In this document: in pieces, positions 37,273-46,041 of the stretch
Layout: the number at the start of each line of letters is the position of its first letter
Position numbering within the stretch: position 1 is the stretch's first letter
Assembly (NCBI RefSeq): GCF_000382185.1
Contig: NZ_KB907784.1
Location: forward strand, 1,080,902-1,144,901
Reading direction: 5' to 3'
From: Bordetella sp. FB-8
GTDB lineage: Bacteria; Pseudomonadota; Gammaproteobacteria; Burkholderiales; Burkholderiaceae_B
Length of the DNA: 64,000 nucleotides
Position numbers and translations under genes: made by a program
Notes under the pieces: generated by a model
Told to the model about the DNA's origin: nothing
Seen by the model: the letters and a program-made list of their open reading frames with translations, nothing else
Databases searched by the model: none

Positions 37273-38469
37273 ATGTATCCACAACGCACCGAATCGGACT
37301 CGCTCCCTTGCCTGGACGCGGCCTGCGCTGAACACAGCGACCAGGTGGCAAGGCACCTCGCGCAAGCCATTGAACAGGCCGGCGGCTGGCTGTCCTTCGA
37401 ACGCTGGATGGCCGCGGCCCTCTATGCCCCCGGACTGGGCTACTACGCGGCCGGTGCCCTCAAGCTGGCCTCGCCGCGGGACGCGCAAGGCAGGCAATTG
37501 CCGCCCGGCGACTTCGTCACCGCACCGGAACTCACGCCGCTGTTCGCCCACACTTTGGCGCAGCAGGCTGCGCAGATCCTGCGGGACACGGGAACGCATA
37601 CCGTGCTGGAGTTTGGCGCCGGCAGCGGCGCGCTGGCCGAGGGCGTGATCGAGGAACTCGATCGCCTGGGACTGCAGGTCCAATACCGCATCCTCGAAGT
37701 GTCGGCCGACCTGCGCGAGCGCCAGCAGCGGCGCCTGGCCGCCCACGGCGCGCGCGTACAGTGGCTCGACGCGCTGCCCGAACACTTCGAAGGCTGCGTG
37801 CTCGCCAACGAGGTGCTCGATGCCATGCCCGTCACGCTGTTTACCTGGGATGCACAGGGGCGCCTGATGCAACGCGGCGTATCGCTGGATGAGGACGGCG
37901 GCTTCGTCTGGGCCGACAGGCCCGCCGATGCCGAACTCGCGCAAGCCGTCGCCGCCCGCATGCCGCCCCTGCCCGGCTATGCCTCCGAGATCAACCTGCA
38001 GGCCCAAGCCTGGGTACGCGCCCTGGGCCAATGGCTTGCGCGCGGCGCGGCGCTGCTGGTGGACTACGGTTTTCCGCAATCCGAGTACTACCATCCGCAG
38101 CGCATGGGCGGCACCCTCATGTGCCACCTGCGCCACCATGCCCACGCCGACCCCTTCGCGGCCCCGGGCCTGCAGGACATTACCGCCCACGTCGATTTCA
38201 CCGCCATGGCCGACGCGGCACTGGCCAGCGGCCTGGATGTGCTGGGCTATACCTCGCAGGCGCGCTTCCTGATGAACGCAGGCCTGTTGCAGATCCTGGG
38301 CCGACAGGACGCCGGCGATGCCCAGGCCTATGCGCGGCTGGCCGCGCCGGTGCAAAAACTGCTGTCCGAAGCCGAGATGGGCGAACTCTTCAAGGTGCTG
38401 GCGGTGGGACGCGGCCTCGATACGCCGCTCATGGGTTTCGCGCGCGGCGACCGGCGCAGCGGCCTTTGA
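37273..38469 (+). CDS. MidA/NDUFAF7-family SAM-dependent methyltransferase
   Basis: A 398-aa protein of the DUF185 family. The mitochondrial homologue NDUFAF7 methylates an arginine of a complex I subunit; bacterial targets are not established. It shows FERWMAAALYAPGLGYY, the GDFVTAPELTPLF motif and SAM loop VLEFGAGSGALAEGV, then ILEVSADLRERQ, CVLANEVLDAMPV and LLVDYGF. I use ATG 37273; a GTG at 37258 is in frame. Convergent with cca. Confidence 0.88.
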   Translation: MYPQRTESDSLPCLDAACAEHSDQVARHLAQAIEQAGGWLSFERWMAAALYAPGLGYYAAGALKLASPRDAQGRQLPPGDFVTAPELTPLFAHTLAQQAAQILRDTGTHTVLEFGAGSGALAEGVIEELDRLGLQVQYRILEVSADLRERQQRRLAAHGARVQWLDALPEHFEGCVLANEVLDAMPVTLFTWDAQGRLMQRGVSLDEDGGFVWADRPADAELAQAVAARMPPLPGYASEINLQAQAWVRALGQWLARGAALLVDYGFPQSEYYHPQRMGGTLMCHLRHHAHADPFAAPGLQDITAHVDFTAMADAALASGLDVLGYTSQARFLMNAGLLQILGRQDAGDAQAYARLAAPVQKLLSEAEMGELFKVLAVGRGLDTPLMGFARGDRRSGL

Positions 38470-38474
38470 ATTGC

Positions 38475-39578
38475 CTACGCGAGCAGCGCCTGCAGCCGCG
38501 CCTGGCGCAGTGCCGCCTTGATGCGCGCCGGGTCTGCCGCGCAGGCTTGCGCGATGGCACCGGCGTCGATGCCGCGCACGGCATGCACCCAATGCTGCCA
38601 GGCGGTCTGGTCCACCGCCGCGCCGGCCACTGAAGCGGCTCGCAACAGCGCCGTGAAGCGATCCGGCTTACGCAAGGCATCGCACCGTTCGATCAAATCC
38701 AGCCGGCCTTGCGCCTCCCCCGCGCGCGGCAAGCCATCGCACAATAGCGGCAGCAGCCTTGCGTGATCGGCGCATTCGGCCGGTACCCGCAAGCGCCTGC
38801 CCAATGCCTCGCGCTGCCCGCTCCGGCGGCACAGCAGGGCGTAGCGCACGGGTAAGGACAAGTCCTGCGCCGCGGCGCGATCCACGTCCGCGCCGGCCGG
38901 CCCCCAAGCCTGCAGCTCGGGCATCACCCGGGCCAGTGCCTGCGACCCCGCCAGCACGTCCAACATGCGCGACGGCCTGGCCGACATCAATCCGCGCGAC
39001 ATTTCCTTCCACACTCGCTCGGGTACCAGGGCATCGGCCTCACCGGCCTCGACCATGCGCCGGCACAGCCCCATGGTTTCGTCGGCCACCGCAAAGTCGA
39101 CGAACCGCGCCATGAACCGCGCCAGCCGCAGAATGCGAACCGGGTCTTCGGCAAAGGCCTCGCCCACATGACGAAAAATCCGTGCGCGCACATCGGCCTG
39201 CCCGTGCAGCGGATCGATCAATTCTCCGGCGCGCGTGCGCGCCATGGCATTGACGGTGAAGTCGCGGCGGCGCAGGTCCTGCTCGAGCGTGACGTCGGCG
39301 CCCGTATAGAAAGTGAAGCCTTGATACCCTCGTCCCGATTTGCGCTCGGTGCGCGCCAGCGCATATTCCTCCTTGGTGGCCGGATGCAGGAACACGGGAA
39401 AATCCCCGCCCACCGGCACGAAGCCGCGGCGCACCATGTCCTCGGGCGTCGCACCCACCACCACCCAGTCGCGATCGCCGGCAGGCAGGCCCAGCAAGGC
39501 GTCGCGCACGGCCCCACCCACCACATAGGCCTGCAGGCCCGCGGTGGCCGGATCGGGGAAAGCATCGCCGCAGATCAT
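38475..39578 (-). CDS. cca: CCA-adding tRNA nucleotidyltransferase, short form
   Basis: Adds the 3'-CCA end to tRNAs. The 367-aa class II enzyme has [13 protein letters not shown] with the metal-binding DRDWVVVG (GxRD/DxD) loop, [11 protein letters not shown] and the [13 protein letters not shown] body-domain motif. The E. coli enzyme (412 aa) carries a C-terminal HD phosphohydrolase domain; no HD motif is visible here. The start overlaps the slt stop (ATGA). Confidence 0.93.
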   Translation of the reverse strand: MICGDAFPDPATAGLQAYVVGGAVRDALLGLPAGDRDWVVVGATPEDMVRRGFVPVGGDFPVFLHPATKEEYALARTERKSGRGYQGFTFYTGADVTLEQDLRRRDFTVNAMARTRAGELIDPLHGQADVRARIFRHVGEAFAEDPVRILRLARFMARFVDFAVADETMGLCRRMVEAGEADALVPERVWKEMSRGLMSARPSRMLDVLAGSQALARVMPELQAWGPAGADVDRAAAQDLSLPVRYALLCRRSGQREALGRRLRVPAECADHARLLPLLCDGLPRAGEAQGRLDLIERCDALRKPDRFTALLRAASVAGAAVDQTAWQHWVHAVRGIDAGAIAQACAADPARIKAALRQARLQALLA

Positions 39579-41803
39579 TGCGGGTCTGACTTGGCCAGCA
39601 CCTGCAGGGGGGCGATCCGGCCCAGGCGCGCCTGGAGCGACTGCGGCCGTCCGGTAAAGAGCAACGCGTAATAGGTGGCGTTGGCCATGACCCTTTGCAC
39701 GTAGTCGCGCGTTTCGTTGAAAGGAATGGTCTCGGCGAAGATGGCGCCCTCGACCGGATGGGTCAAGGCGGCGCGCCAGTTGCGCGGCCGGCCGGGACCG
39801 GCGTTGTAGCCGGCCGAGGCCAGCAGTTCCGAACCATCCAGCTTCTGCAGCACCATGCTCAGGTATTGCGTGCCCAGTTCGGTATTCACATCGAAGTCGT
39901 GGACGCTGGAGGGATCGAAATCGGTCATGCCGATCTTCTTGGCTACCCAGCGGGCGGTGGCGGGCATGATCTGCATCAGGCCCGCTGCGCCCACGTGCGA
40001 ACGCGCGTCCGTCACGAAGCGGGATTCCTGGCGGATCAGGCCATAGACCCAGGCCGGATCCAGCGAAATCGCCAGGGCCTTGGCGGCTACCTTGCTGTCA
40101 AAGGGTGCGATATAGCGCTGATTGAAGTCGAATTGGGAGCGGGTCAGGTCGGAGGTGTTGACCACCCGGTCGTAGATGCCTTCGGCGCGCGCCAATTCGG
40201 CAGCGGCCAGCAGCTGGCGGTCGTCCATGCCGCGCAGCGCGTAGTTCCATTCCGGCACGGCTTCGCGGCGCCACCCCAGGCGGAACAGCTGCACGGCGCG
40301 TATCAGGCCGGGATTGCGGCGCGCCTGGGCCATCTCCTGCGCATTCACCGGGGCCGCCTCGGGGGGCAGGACGATGGCGCGGCCCAAGGCTTCGGTCGCC
40401 AGCTGACCGTAGAAATCGAATTTGTCGGCGATGCTGGCATAGGCCTGCCTGGCCGCTTCAGCCTGGCCCAGCGCGGCCAGGCCGCGGGCCCGCCAATACA
40501 CCCAGTCCGGCTGGGCGCGCTGTTGGGCCGGCATCCGGTTTATGCAGTCGACCACCCACTTCCAATCGATGTCGGGCTCGCGCAAGGCGCTGCGCACGCG
40601 CCAGGCCTGGCCGTTTTCGGTCAAGGGCGCATTGCCCAATGCGTGGTACCAGCGGTCGGCACGGTCGTCCTGCGCATAGGCGGCCATCAAGGCATACTGG
40701 CTGCGCACCCAGGCCACCTCGTTCTTGGCCATGTACGGCTGCCATTGCGCGCGGAAATACGCATCCGCCGTGTCCAGGTTCTGGCGACCGAGCCGCGCCA
40801 GCGCGATCGAGACCAGCGCCTTCTCGTTGCGGCCCACCACCGACTTGCTGCGGTGAGCGAGCCATTTGAGGGGATCCTTGAGCAGCACGTCCAGCGTCCT
40901 GGCGTCCCGCGCATCGAAAATATAGCGCGCCAGATGCCTGGCCTCGGGAATGCGGTTTTCCTCGATGGCATCGCGCACCTGCGGCATGATCGGGTCCCAG
41001 CCCAGCACGCGGTCGGCCACCAGTTGATCGTACAGCTGCCAGCAGCTGTGCACGGGCCGAAAGATCGCCAGCGCCTGCGCGGCCGTGGCGCGCTGGCCCG
41101 TCATATGCTGGGCATCGAGCCGGGCGCAAGCCACGGCCGCACTGGGATGGACCGGCTCGCCCAGACTCATCACCGCCTGGAAATCGCCACGCGCATCCGC
41201 ATCGAGAATCAGGTCCCCGCGCATGCGGTTGGCCAGATACGTATCGGGATAGGCGCCCATAAAGCGTCGCGCATTGTCAAATGCGTTCGGGTTCGACTGC
41301 GGATTGGCCAGGCCGTAAAGCAAAAACCAATATTTGGCATACATGCCCAGCGGATCGCCGCCCGCCTGCGTCGCCGCGGCCTGCAGCAGGCTGGGCCATT
41401 GCGGGCTGCCCTTGGCATCGTGCGCGGCCACCAGGGCCTCGCGCGCCGGCGTGTCGGGCGACGGCGGCAAACCCGCCTGCACGGCAGGCGGCTGGATCGC
41501 GGCATGAAAGATCCGCGGCGCTCCAAGCGCGGTGCCAGCCGTCGCTGCGGCAGCCGTTGCTGCGCCAGCCGTTGCTGCGGCAGCCGTTGCTGCGGCAGCC
41601 GTCGCTGCGGCGGACGCGCTGGCGTGGGCCTGTCCCGGGCCGGCCCGCGCCCCGCTTTGCTGGGCATCGACCGATGCGCAGGAGGAAATGAAAACGGCCA
41701 GAAACGGCAGCCAGGGGCGCACATACTTGACTGCCCATGTCGATGAGGCCCGGACCGTCGAAGCGGATTTCTGATACTGTGCCGTTTCGAGATCCTGCTT
41801 CAT
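39575..41803 (-). CDS. slt: Soluble/lipoprotein lytic transglycosylase Slt
   Basis: A 742-aa murein transglycosylase that cleaves peptidoglycan to 1,6-anhydromuropeptides. The N terminus has a membrane segment and lipobox-like FISSC, then an Ala/Thr repeat region (about 55-100), a long helical ring domain, and the C-terminal lysozyme-like domain with [14 protein letters not shown] (catalytic Glu), [13 protein letters not shown] and [11 protein letters not shown] good AAGGAAAGG precedes the ATG. The start is only 9 bp from the divergent 5-FTHF ligase start. Confidence 0.92.
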   Translation of the reverse strand: MKQDLETAQYQKSASTVRASSTWAVKYVRPWLPFLAVFISSCASVDAQQSGARAGPGQAHASASAAATAAAATAAAATAGAATAAAATAGTALGAPRIFHAAIQPPAVQAGLPPSPDTPAREALVAAHDAKGSPQWPSLLQAAATQAGGDPLGMYAKYWFLLYGLANPQSNPNAFDNARRFMGAYPDTYLANRMRGDLILDADARGDFQAVMSLGEPVHPSAAVACARLDAQHMTGQRATAAQALAIFRPVHSCWQLYDQLVADRVLGWDPIMPQVRDAIEENRIPEARHLARYIFDARDARTLDVLLKDPLKWLAHRSKSVVGRNEKALVSIALARLGRQNLDTADAYFRAQWQPYMAKNEVAWVRSQYALMAAYAQDDRADRWYHALGNAPLTENGQAWRVRSALREPDIDWKWVVDCINRMPAQQRAQPDWVYWRARGLAALGQAEAARQAYASIADKFDFYGQLATEALGRAIVLPPEAAPVNAQEMAQARRNPGLIRAVQLFRLGWRREAVPEWNYALRGMDDRQLLAAAELARAEGIYDRVVNTSDLTRSQFDFNQRYIAPFDSKVAAKALAISLDPAWVYGLIRQESRFVTDARSHVGAAGLMQIMPATARWVAKKIGMTDFDPSSVHDFDVNTELGTQYLSMVLQKLDGSELLASAGYNAGPGRPRNWRAALTHPVEGAIFAETIPFNETRDYVQRVMANATYYALLFTGRPQSLQARLGRIAPLQVLAKSDPQ
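41536..41610 (-). repeat. Five 15-bp tandem repeats in slt
   Basis: Five consecutive units of CAGCCGT(T/C)GCTGCGG (plus-strand text) encode an Ala-rich ATAAA-type pentapeptide linker near the N terminus of Slt. Units are 15 bp, so gain or loss keeps the frame. Confidence 0.85.
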
Positions 41804-41812
41804 TGCCTTTCC

Positions 41813-42484
41813 TTGAATAATTCCGCACAGAATACCGCAGCCGAGCTGCGCGCGCGACTCAAAGAAACACGCGCCGCCCTGGACGAATCCGACCGCGACC
41901 GCGGCGCGCTGCTGATGCGCGCGCGCCTGTTCAGTTGGTGCAACGCGGCCCGCGACGCACTGGCCCCCTCGGGCCGCGCGCTTTCCCGCGTGGCGGCTTT
42001 CTGGCCCCTGGACGATGAACCCGATCTGCGGCCCTTGCTGGAACAATGGTCCGAAAACGGAATGCAGGTCTGCCTGCCCTGCGTGAAGAGTCCTGGCCAG
42101 CCTCTGGCGTTTCGCGCGTGGACGCCCGAGGCCCCCATGGCAGTCGGCGCCTACGGCATCGCCGAACCCGCCGAAGGCCCGGAGTGCCTGCCTGACGTGA
42201 TCCTCGTTCCCACATTGGGCTATACCGACCGCGCCGATCGCCTGGGTTATGGCGGGGGCTACTACGACCGCACGCTGGCCGCGCTGGAGCAGGCCGGCCG
42301 CGACTGCATCGCCATCGGCATCGCCTGGACCGAATGCCGCCTGCCCGACGACTACGAGCCGGCCGCGCACGACCGGCGCCTGGACGCCATCCTCACGCCC
42401 GACGGCTGGGTGCCGCGCGCGCCGTTGCTGCCGGACTCGGCCGCGCCCAAGTCGCGCATCATGCGCTTCATACTCGGCGGCTGA
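41813..42484 (+). CDS. 5-formyltetrahydrofolate cyclo-ligase
   Basis: Converts 5-formyl-THF to 5,10-methenyl-THF with ATP. The 223-aa protein has the conserved basic N-terminal region (ELRARLKETRAAL), ILVPTLGYTDRADRLGYGGGYYDRTL (ATP loop) and a C-terminal DRRLDAILT. A TTG at 41813 is the only start that keeps the N-terminal helix, but no ribosome binding site is visible, so the start is tentative. In E. coli the homologue (ygfA) follows 6S RNA; here slt lies divergently upstream. Confidence 0.88.
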   Translation: MNNSAQNTAAELRARLKETRAALDESDRDRGALLMRARLFSWCNAARDALAPSGRALSRVAAFWPLDDEPDLRPLLEQWSENGMQVCLPCVKSPGQPLAFRAWTPEAPMAVGAYGIAEPAEGPECLPDVILVPTLGYTDRADRLGYGGGYYDRTLAALEQAGRDCIAIGIAWTECRLPDDYEPAAHDRRLDAILTPDGWVPRAPLLPDSAAPKSRIMRFILGG

Positions 42485-42492
42485 TTCCCTTT

Positions 42493-42530
42493 TGCACCAC
42501 TTCGGTGCCATGATGCCTCACCCCGAAGCA
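42493..42530 (+). promoter_or_regulatory. Two NtrC-like enhancer sites
   Basis: Site 1 (42493-42509) is TGCACCACTTCGGTGCC and site 2 (42514-42530) is TGCCTCACCCCGAAGCA. Both fit or nearly fit the TGC-N11-GCA frame of NtrC sites (consensus TGCACY-N5-RGTGCA); site 1 departs only at its last base. Centres are 21 bp apart (about two helical turns), about 95 and 74 bp before the predicted sigma-54 start. Confidence 0.6.
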
Positions 42531-42568
42531 TCCGCTCCCTTTTTTCATCAATATCCATGCCCAGTTGC

Positions 42569-42585
42569 CTGGCATGGCGCTTGCT
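42569..42585 (+). promoter_or_regulatory. Sigma-54 promoter of the ATP-grasp/alpha-E/transglutaminase locus
   Basis: CTGGCATGGCGCTTGCT matches the consensus YTGGCACG-N4-TTGCW almost throughout. The -24 GG (42571-42572) and -12 GC (42583-42584) have the obligatory 10-bp gap. The start would be near 42596, giving a leader of about 146 nt before the ATP-grasp gene. Confidence 0.75.
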
Positions 42586-42742
42586 CATAGGTGTAAGCCC
42601 TGTTTGACGCACCTACCCGGGCCGCTTCAAGCTGCCTGTAGGGAAGGGTTCCCATGCCGGACTTCTGTTCAATGCTCCCCCAAGGCCTGTTGCGCCCTGG
42701 GGCGTCCGGCGGCAAAAAGTGCGCATAGAAGAAGGAGGATCC

Positions 42743-44173
42743 ATGTCTGACGCATTACCCCGTCCCGCGGCCTACAACGAGATGTACGATGCCCAAGGTC
42801 AGGTGCGACCGCAGTACAAGGCCTACGCGGCATGGCTGGCGGACCAGCCGTCCGACGCCATGGCGGCCAGGCAGATCGAGGCCGACCTGAGCTTTCGGCG
42901 CGTCGGCATCACCTTCTCGGTAGCCGGCGACGCGGCCGGCACCGAACGGCTCATTCCGTTCGATCTCATCCCCCGCGTCATTCCCGCCGACGAGTGGCAA
43001 CGCCTGGAAGCCGGCCTGAAACAGCGCGTGCGCGCGCTGAACATGTTCATCCACGACATCTATCACGGGCACGACATCGTGCGCGCCGGCATCATTCCCG
43101 CCGAGCACGTGTTCCTGAACTCGCAGTACCGCCCCGAGATGCAGGACATCGACGTGGCCGAGAACATCTACAGCCACATCGCCGGGATCGATCTGGTGCG
43201 CGCCGGCCAGGGCGAGTTCTACGTGCTCGAAGACAATCTGCGCGTACCCTCGGGCGTGTCCTATATGCTCGAGGACCGCAAGATGTCCATGCGGCTCATG
43301 CCCGACGTGTTCTCGAAAATCAAGGTCGCGCCGGTGGCGCACTACCCCGACCTGCTGCTGGACAATCTGCGCGAAGTCGCCCCGCGCAGCATCGAGGACC
43401 CCACCGTGGTGGTGATGACGCCGGGCATGTACAACTCGGCCTATTTCGAACACGCTTTCCTGGCCCAGCAGATGGGCGTGGAGCTGGTCGAGGGCCAGGA
43501 TCTTTTCGTCGAGAACAATACGGTCTACATGCGCACCACGCACGGCCCCAAGCGCGTGGACGTGATCTACCGCCGCATCGACGACGACTTTCTCGACCCC
43601 CTGTCCTTTCGCGCCGATTCGGCACTGGGTGTGCCCGGACTCCTGTCGGTCTATCGCGCCGGGCGCGTCACGCTGGCCAACGCCATCGGCACGGGCATCG
43701 CCGACGACAAGGCCACGTATCTATACGTGCCCGACATGATCAAGTTCTACCTGTCCGAAGATCCCATCCTGTCCAATGTGCCCACCTGGCAGTGCGCCAG
43801 GCCCGCGGAACTCTCGCACGTCCTGGCCAATCTGTCCGAGCTGGTCGTCAAGGAGGTGCACGGCGCCGGAGGCTACGGCATGCTGGTCGGCCCGACCTCG
43901 AGCAAGGCGCAGATCGCCGACTTCCGGGAACGCCTGCAGGCCAATCCGACGAACTACATCGCCCAGCCCACGCTGGCCCTTTCCACCGTGCCGACCTTTG
44001 TCGAATCGGGCGTGGCGCCGCGCCACGTCGATCTGCGCCCCTACGTGCTGTGCGGCAAGGACATCCGCACCGTGCCCGGCGGCCTGTGCCGCGTGGCGCT
44101 GACCGAAGGCTCGCTGGTCGTCAACAGCAGCCAGGGCGGCGGCACCAAGGACACCTGGGTATTGGAGGACTGA
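42743..44173 (+). CDS. Circularly permuted ATP-grasp protein (type 2)
   Basis: A 476-aa predicted ATP-dependent amide-forming ligase. It contains FYVLEDNLRVPSGVSYMLEDR (about 168-188), VVMTPGMYNSAYFEHAFLA, VDVIYRRIDDDFLDPL, GVPGLLSVYRAGRVTLANAIGTGIADDK and VVKEVHGAGGYGMLVG, all conserved in the CP_ATPgrasp_2 family. Comparative work on ATP-grasp systems proposed that these enzymes, with alpha-E and transglutaminase-like partners, make and process an unknown peptide. AAGGAGG lies 5 nt before ATG 42743. First gene behind the sigma-54 promoter. Confidence 0.88.
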   Translation: MSDALPRPAAYNEMYDAQGQVRPQYKAYAAWLADQPSDAMAARQIEADLSFRRVGITFSVAGDAAGTERLIPFDLIPRVIPADEWQRLEAGLKQRVRALNMFIHDIYHGHDIVRAGIIPAEHVFLNSQYRPEMQDIDVAENIYSHIAGIDLVRAGQGEFYVLEDNLRVPSGVSYMLEDRKMSMRLMPDVFSKIKVAPVAHYPDLLLDNLREVAPRSIEDPTVVVMTPGMYNSAYFEHAFLAQQMGVELVEGQDLFVENNTVYMRTTHGPKRVDVIYRRIDDDFLDPLSFRADSALGVPGLLSVYRAGRVTLANAIGTGIADDKATYLYVPDMIKFYLSEDPILSNVPTWQCARPAELSHVLANLSELVVKEVHGAGGYGMLVGPTSSKAQIADFRERLQANPTNYIAQPTLALSTVPTFVESGVAPRHVDLRPYVLCGKDIRTVPGGLCRVALTEGSLVVNSSQGGGTKDTWVLED

Positions 44174-44175
44174 AT

Positions 44176-44238
44176 ATGAGCCCCACATTCACTACGTTCA
44201 CTGTCCACCTCGCGGCCCGCATGCCGCTCGGAGACTGA
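44176..44238 (+). CDS. Repeat-derived 20-codon mini-ORF between ATP-grasp and alpha-E genes
   Basis: The frame MSPTFTTFTVHLAARMPLGD lies 2 nt after the ATP-grasp stop and ends 1 nt before the alpha-E ATG. Its tail carries CGGAG, the binding site for that gene. The DNA at 44181-44215 is a diverged copy of the repeat at 2913-2950. The effect is probably to pass ribosomes from one gene to the next. Confidence 0.35.
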   Translation: MSPTFTTFTVHLAARMPLGD

Positions 44239-44239
44239 T

Positions 44240-45202
44240 ATGCTGAGCCGCACCGCAGACAATCTTTTCTGGATGACCCGCCACATCGAGCGCGCCGACA
44301 ACACCTCGCGAATGCTCAATGTCAATCTGCAGATGGCGCTGCTGCCGCAGGACGCGCACACGCTGGAAAACTCCTGGCGCGCCGTGCTGCGCATCTGCGA
44401 ACTGCAAAGCGTCTACGCCGCGCGCCACCCGGCCATCACCCCGCGCGACGTGATGCATTACATGGTGCGCGACGCCCAGAACCCTTCGTCCATCTACTCG
44501 TGCCTGCGCGCCGCGCGCGAGAACGCCCGCGCCGTGCGCGGCAGCCTGACCACCGAAGTCTGGGAAACCTACAACAGCACCTGGCTGGGCCTGCTGGGAC
44601 ACTTGGAAAGCGGCCTGCCCGAGCGCAATCCCGTCGAATTTTTCGACTGGGTGAAATTCCGCTCCCACCTGGCGCGCGGCGTCACGCTGGCCACCATGCA
44701 GATCGACGAGGAGCTGTACTTCATGCGCCTGGGCCTGAACCTGGAGCGCGCCGACAATACCGCGCGCATGCTCGATGTGAAGTTCCACGAACGCGACGAC
44801 GACATCCCCGCCGAGCGCGGCATCGACCCCGGCACCTACGGCGAGTTCTACCGCTGGTCGGCGCTGCTGTCCGCGCTGGCGGGCCTGGAAATCTACCGCA
44901 AAATCTACCGCGACGTAATCGCGCCCGACCGCGTGGCCGAACTGCTGATCCTGCGCGAGGACATGCCGCGCTCGCTGCTGAACTCGGTGAAGATCCTGTT
45001 TCATACCCTGAGCATCGTCGCCGGCGACCGCTCGGCCGAGACCGTGCGGCGCACCGGCATGATGCGCGCCGAGCTCGAATACGGCCGCATCGAAGACATC
45101 ATGCGCGGCGGCCTGCACCGATTTCTCGAGCGCTTCCTGGCTCGCATCAACGATCTGGGCACCCGCATCGGCCACGACTTCCTGATGTCGGTATCGAACT
45201 GA
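44240..45202 (+). CDS. Alpha-E domain protein
   Basis: A 320-aa all-helical protein of the alpha-E family (DUF403). It opens MLSRTADNLFWMTRHIERADNTSRML, the defining motif with the conserved Glu, which recurs later as LNLERADNTARMLDVKF. Activity is unknown; it is nearly always encoded with circularly permuted ATP-grasp and transglutaminase-like proteins, and is therefore proposed to work on the same product. Cytoplasmic, no signal peptide. Confidence 0.88.
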   Translation: MLSRTADNLFWMTRHIERADNTSRMLNVNLQMALLPQDAHTLENSWRAVLRICELQSVYAARHPAITPRDVMHYMVRDAQNPSSIYSCLRAARENARAVRGSLTTEVWETYNSTWLGLLGHLESGLPERNPVEFFDWVKFRSHLARGVTLATMQIDEELYFMRLGLNLERADNTARMLDVKFHERDDDIPAERGIDPGTYGEFYRWSALLSALAGLEIYRKIYRDVIAPDRVAELLILREDMPRSLLNSVKILFHTLSIVAGDRSAETVRRTGMMRAELEYGRIEDIMRGGLHRFLERFLARINDLGTRIGHDFLMSVSN

Positions 45203-45221
45203 GCCCCCCGAAGGAATCGCC

Positions 45222-46031
45222 ATGAAGCATCTGATCAAGCACGTCACCCGATACCGCTACAGTACGCCGGCCAGCTACACCATCCAGACGCTGCGCCTGA
45301 CGCCGCGCGCCGACGATCACCAGCGCGCTTTGCGCTGGCAGATCACCGCCCCCGGTCCGCTCACCGAGCAGGTCGACGCCTACGGCAACATCACGCATAC
45401 GCTCACGCTCACGCAAGCGCACAGCGAAATCGAGATCCGCGCCACCGGCCAGATCGAGATCGATCCGCTCGTGCAGGGCATCGTGCGCGGCGACGAAAGC
45501 CGTCTGCCGCTGCAGGCCTATTGCGTGCCCACGCCGCTCACGCAGTGCGACGACAATATCCGCCAGCTCTGGCGCACAGCCGTGCCCGAGGCGATCCGCA
45601 CGCCGCAGGACCTGCTGGTCCTGGCCAACGCCATCTGCGACCGCGTGACCTACGAGCCCGGCTATACCGATGTCACCACCGCGGCCAGCCAGGTGCTGCA
45701 ACTGGGCCACGGCGTCTGCCAAGACCATACGCACCTGTTCCTGGCCTGCGTGCGCGGCATGAACATGCCGGCCCGCTATGTCAGCGGCTACCACTATGGC
45801 AACGTGGAGGACGACGTGGCGTCCAGCCATGCCTGGGCCGATGTCTGGCTGCCCGAACAGGGCTGGGTCAGCGTGGACATCACCAACCGCATGCTCGCCT
45901 CCGACGGCCATTGCCGGCTGGCAGCGGCACGCGACTACGACTCGGCCTCTCCGGTGCGCGGGGTGCGCACCGGCGGCGGCGAAGAGTCCATGTCCATCAC
46001 CGTGCAAGTGCAACGCGCCAAGCAGCAATAG
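45222..46031 (+). CDS. Transglutaminase-like cysteine protease-fold protein
   Basis: A 269-aa protein with an N-terminal beta domain (Bact_transglu_N, LIKHVTRYRYSTPASYTIQTLRLTPR) and a transglutaminase core. The triad is LGHGVCQDHTH (Cys), SSHAWADVW (His) and WVSVDITN (Asp). It may hydrolyse or transfer amide bonds of the product made by the ATP-grasp enzyme. It starts 19 nt after the alpha-E gene and completes the first three-gene set. Confidence 0.88.
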   Translation: MKHLIKHVTRYRYSTPASYTIQTLRLTPRADDHQRALRWQITAPGPLTEQVDAYGNITHTLTLTQAHSEIEIRATGQIEIDPLVQGIVRGDESRLPLQAYCVPTPLTQCDDNIRQLWRTAVPEAIRTPQDLLVLANAICDRVTYEPGYTDVTTAASQVLQLGHGVCQDHTHLFLACVRGMNMPARYVSGYHYGNVEDDVASSHAWADVWLPEQGWVSVDITNRMLASDGHCRLAAARDYDSASPVRGVRTGGGEESMSITVQVQRAKQQ

Positions 46032-46041
46032 GAGAATCCCG

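Noticed and set aside
36046..38592. 848-codon minus-strand frame
   Set aside because: The exported hydrolase begins at the GTG at 37149 with AAGGAG and a signal peptide. The upstream part is antisense to the MidA-like gene.
42485..42742. 6S RNA gene next to 5-FTHF cyclo-ligase
   Set aside because: 6S RNA neighbours this gene in E. coli, but I could not build the long 6S hairpin with its central bubble here. The region is instead explained by NtrC-like sites and a sigma-54 promoter.
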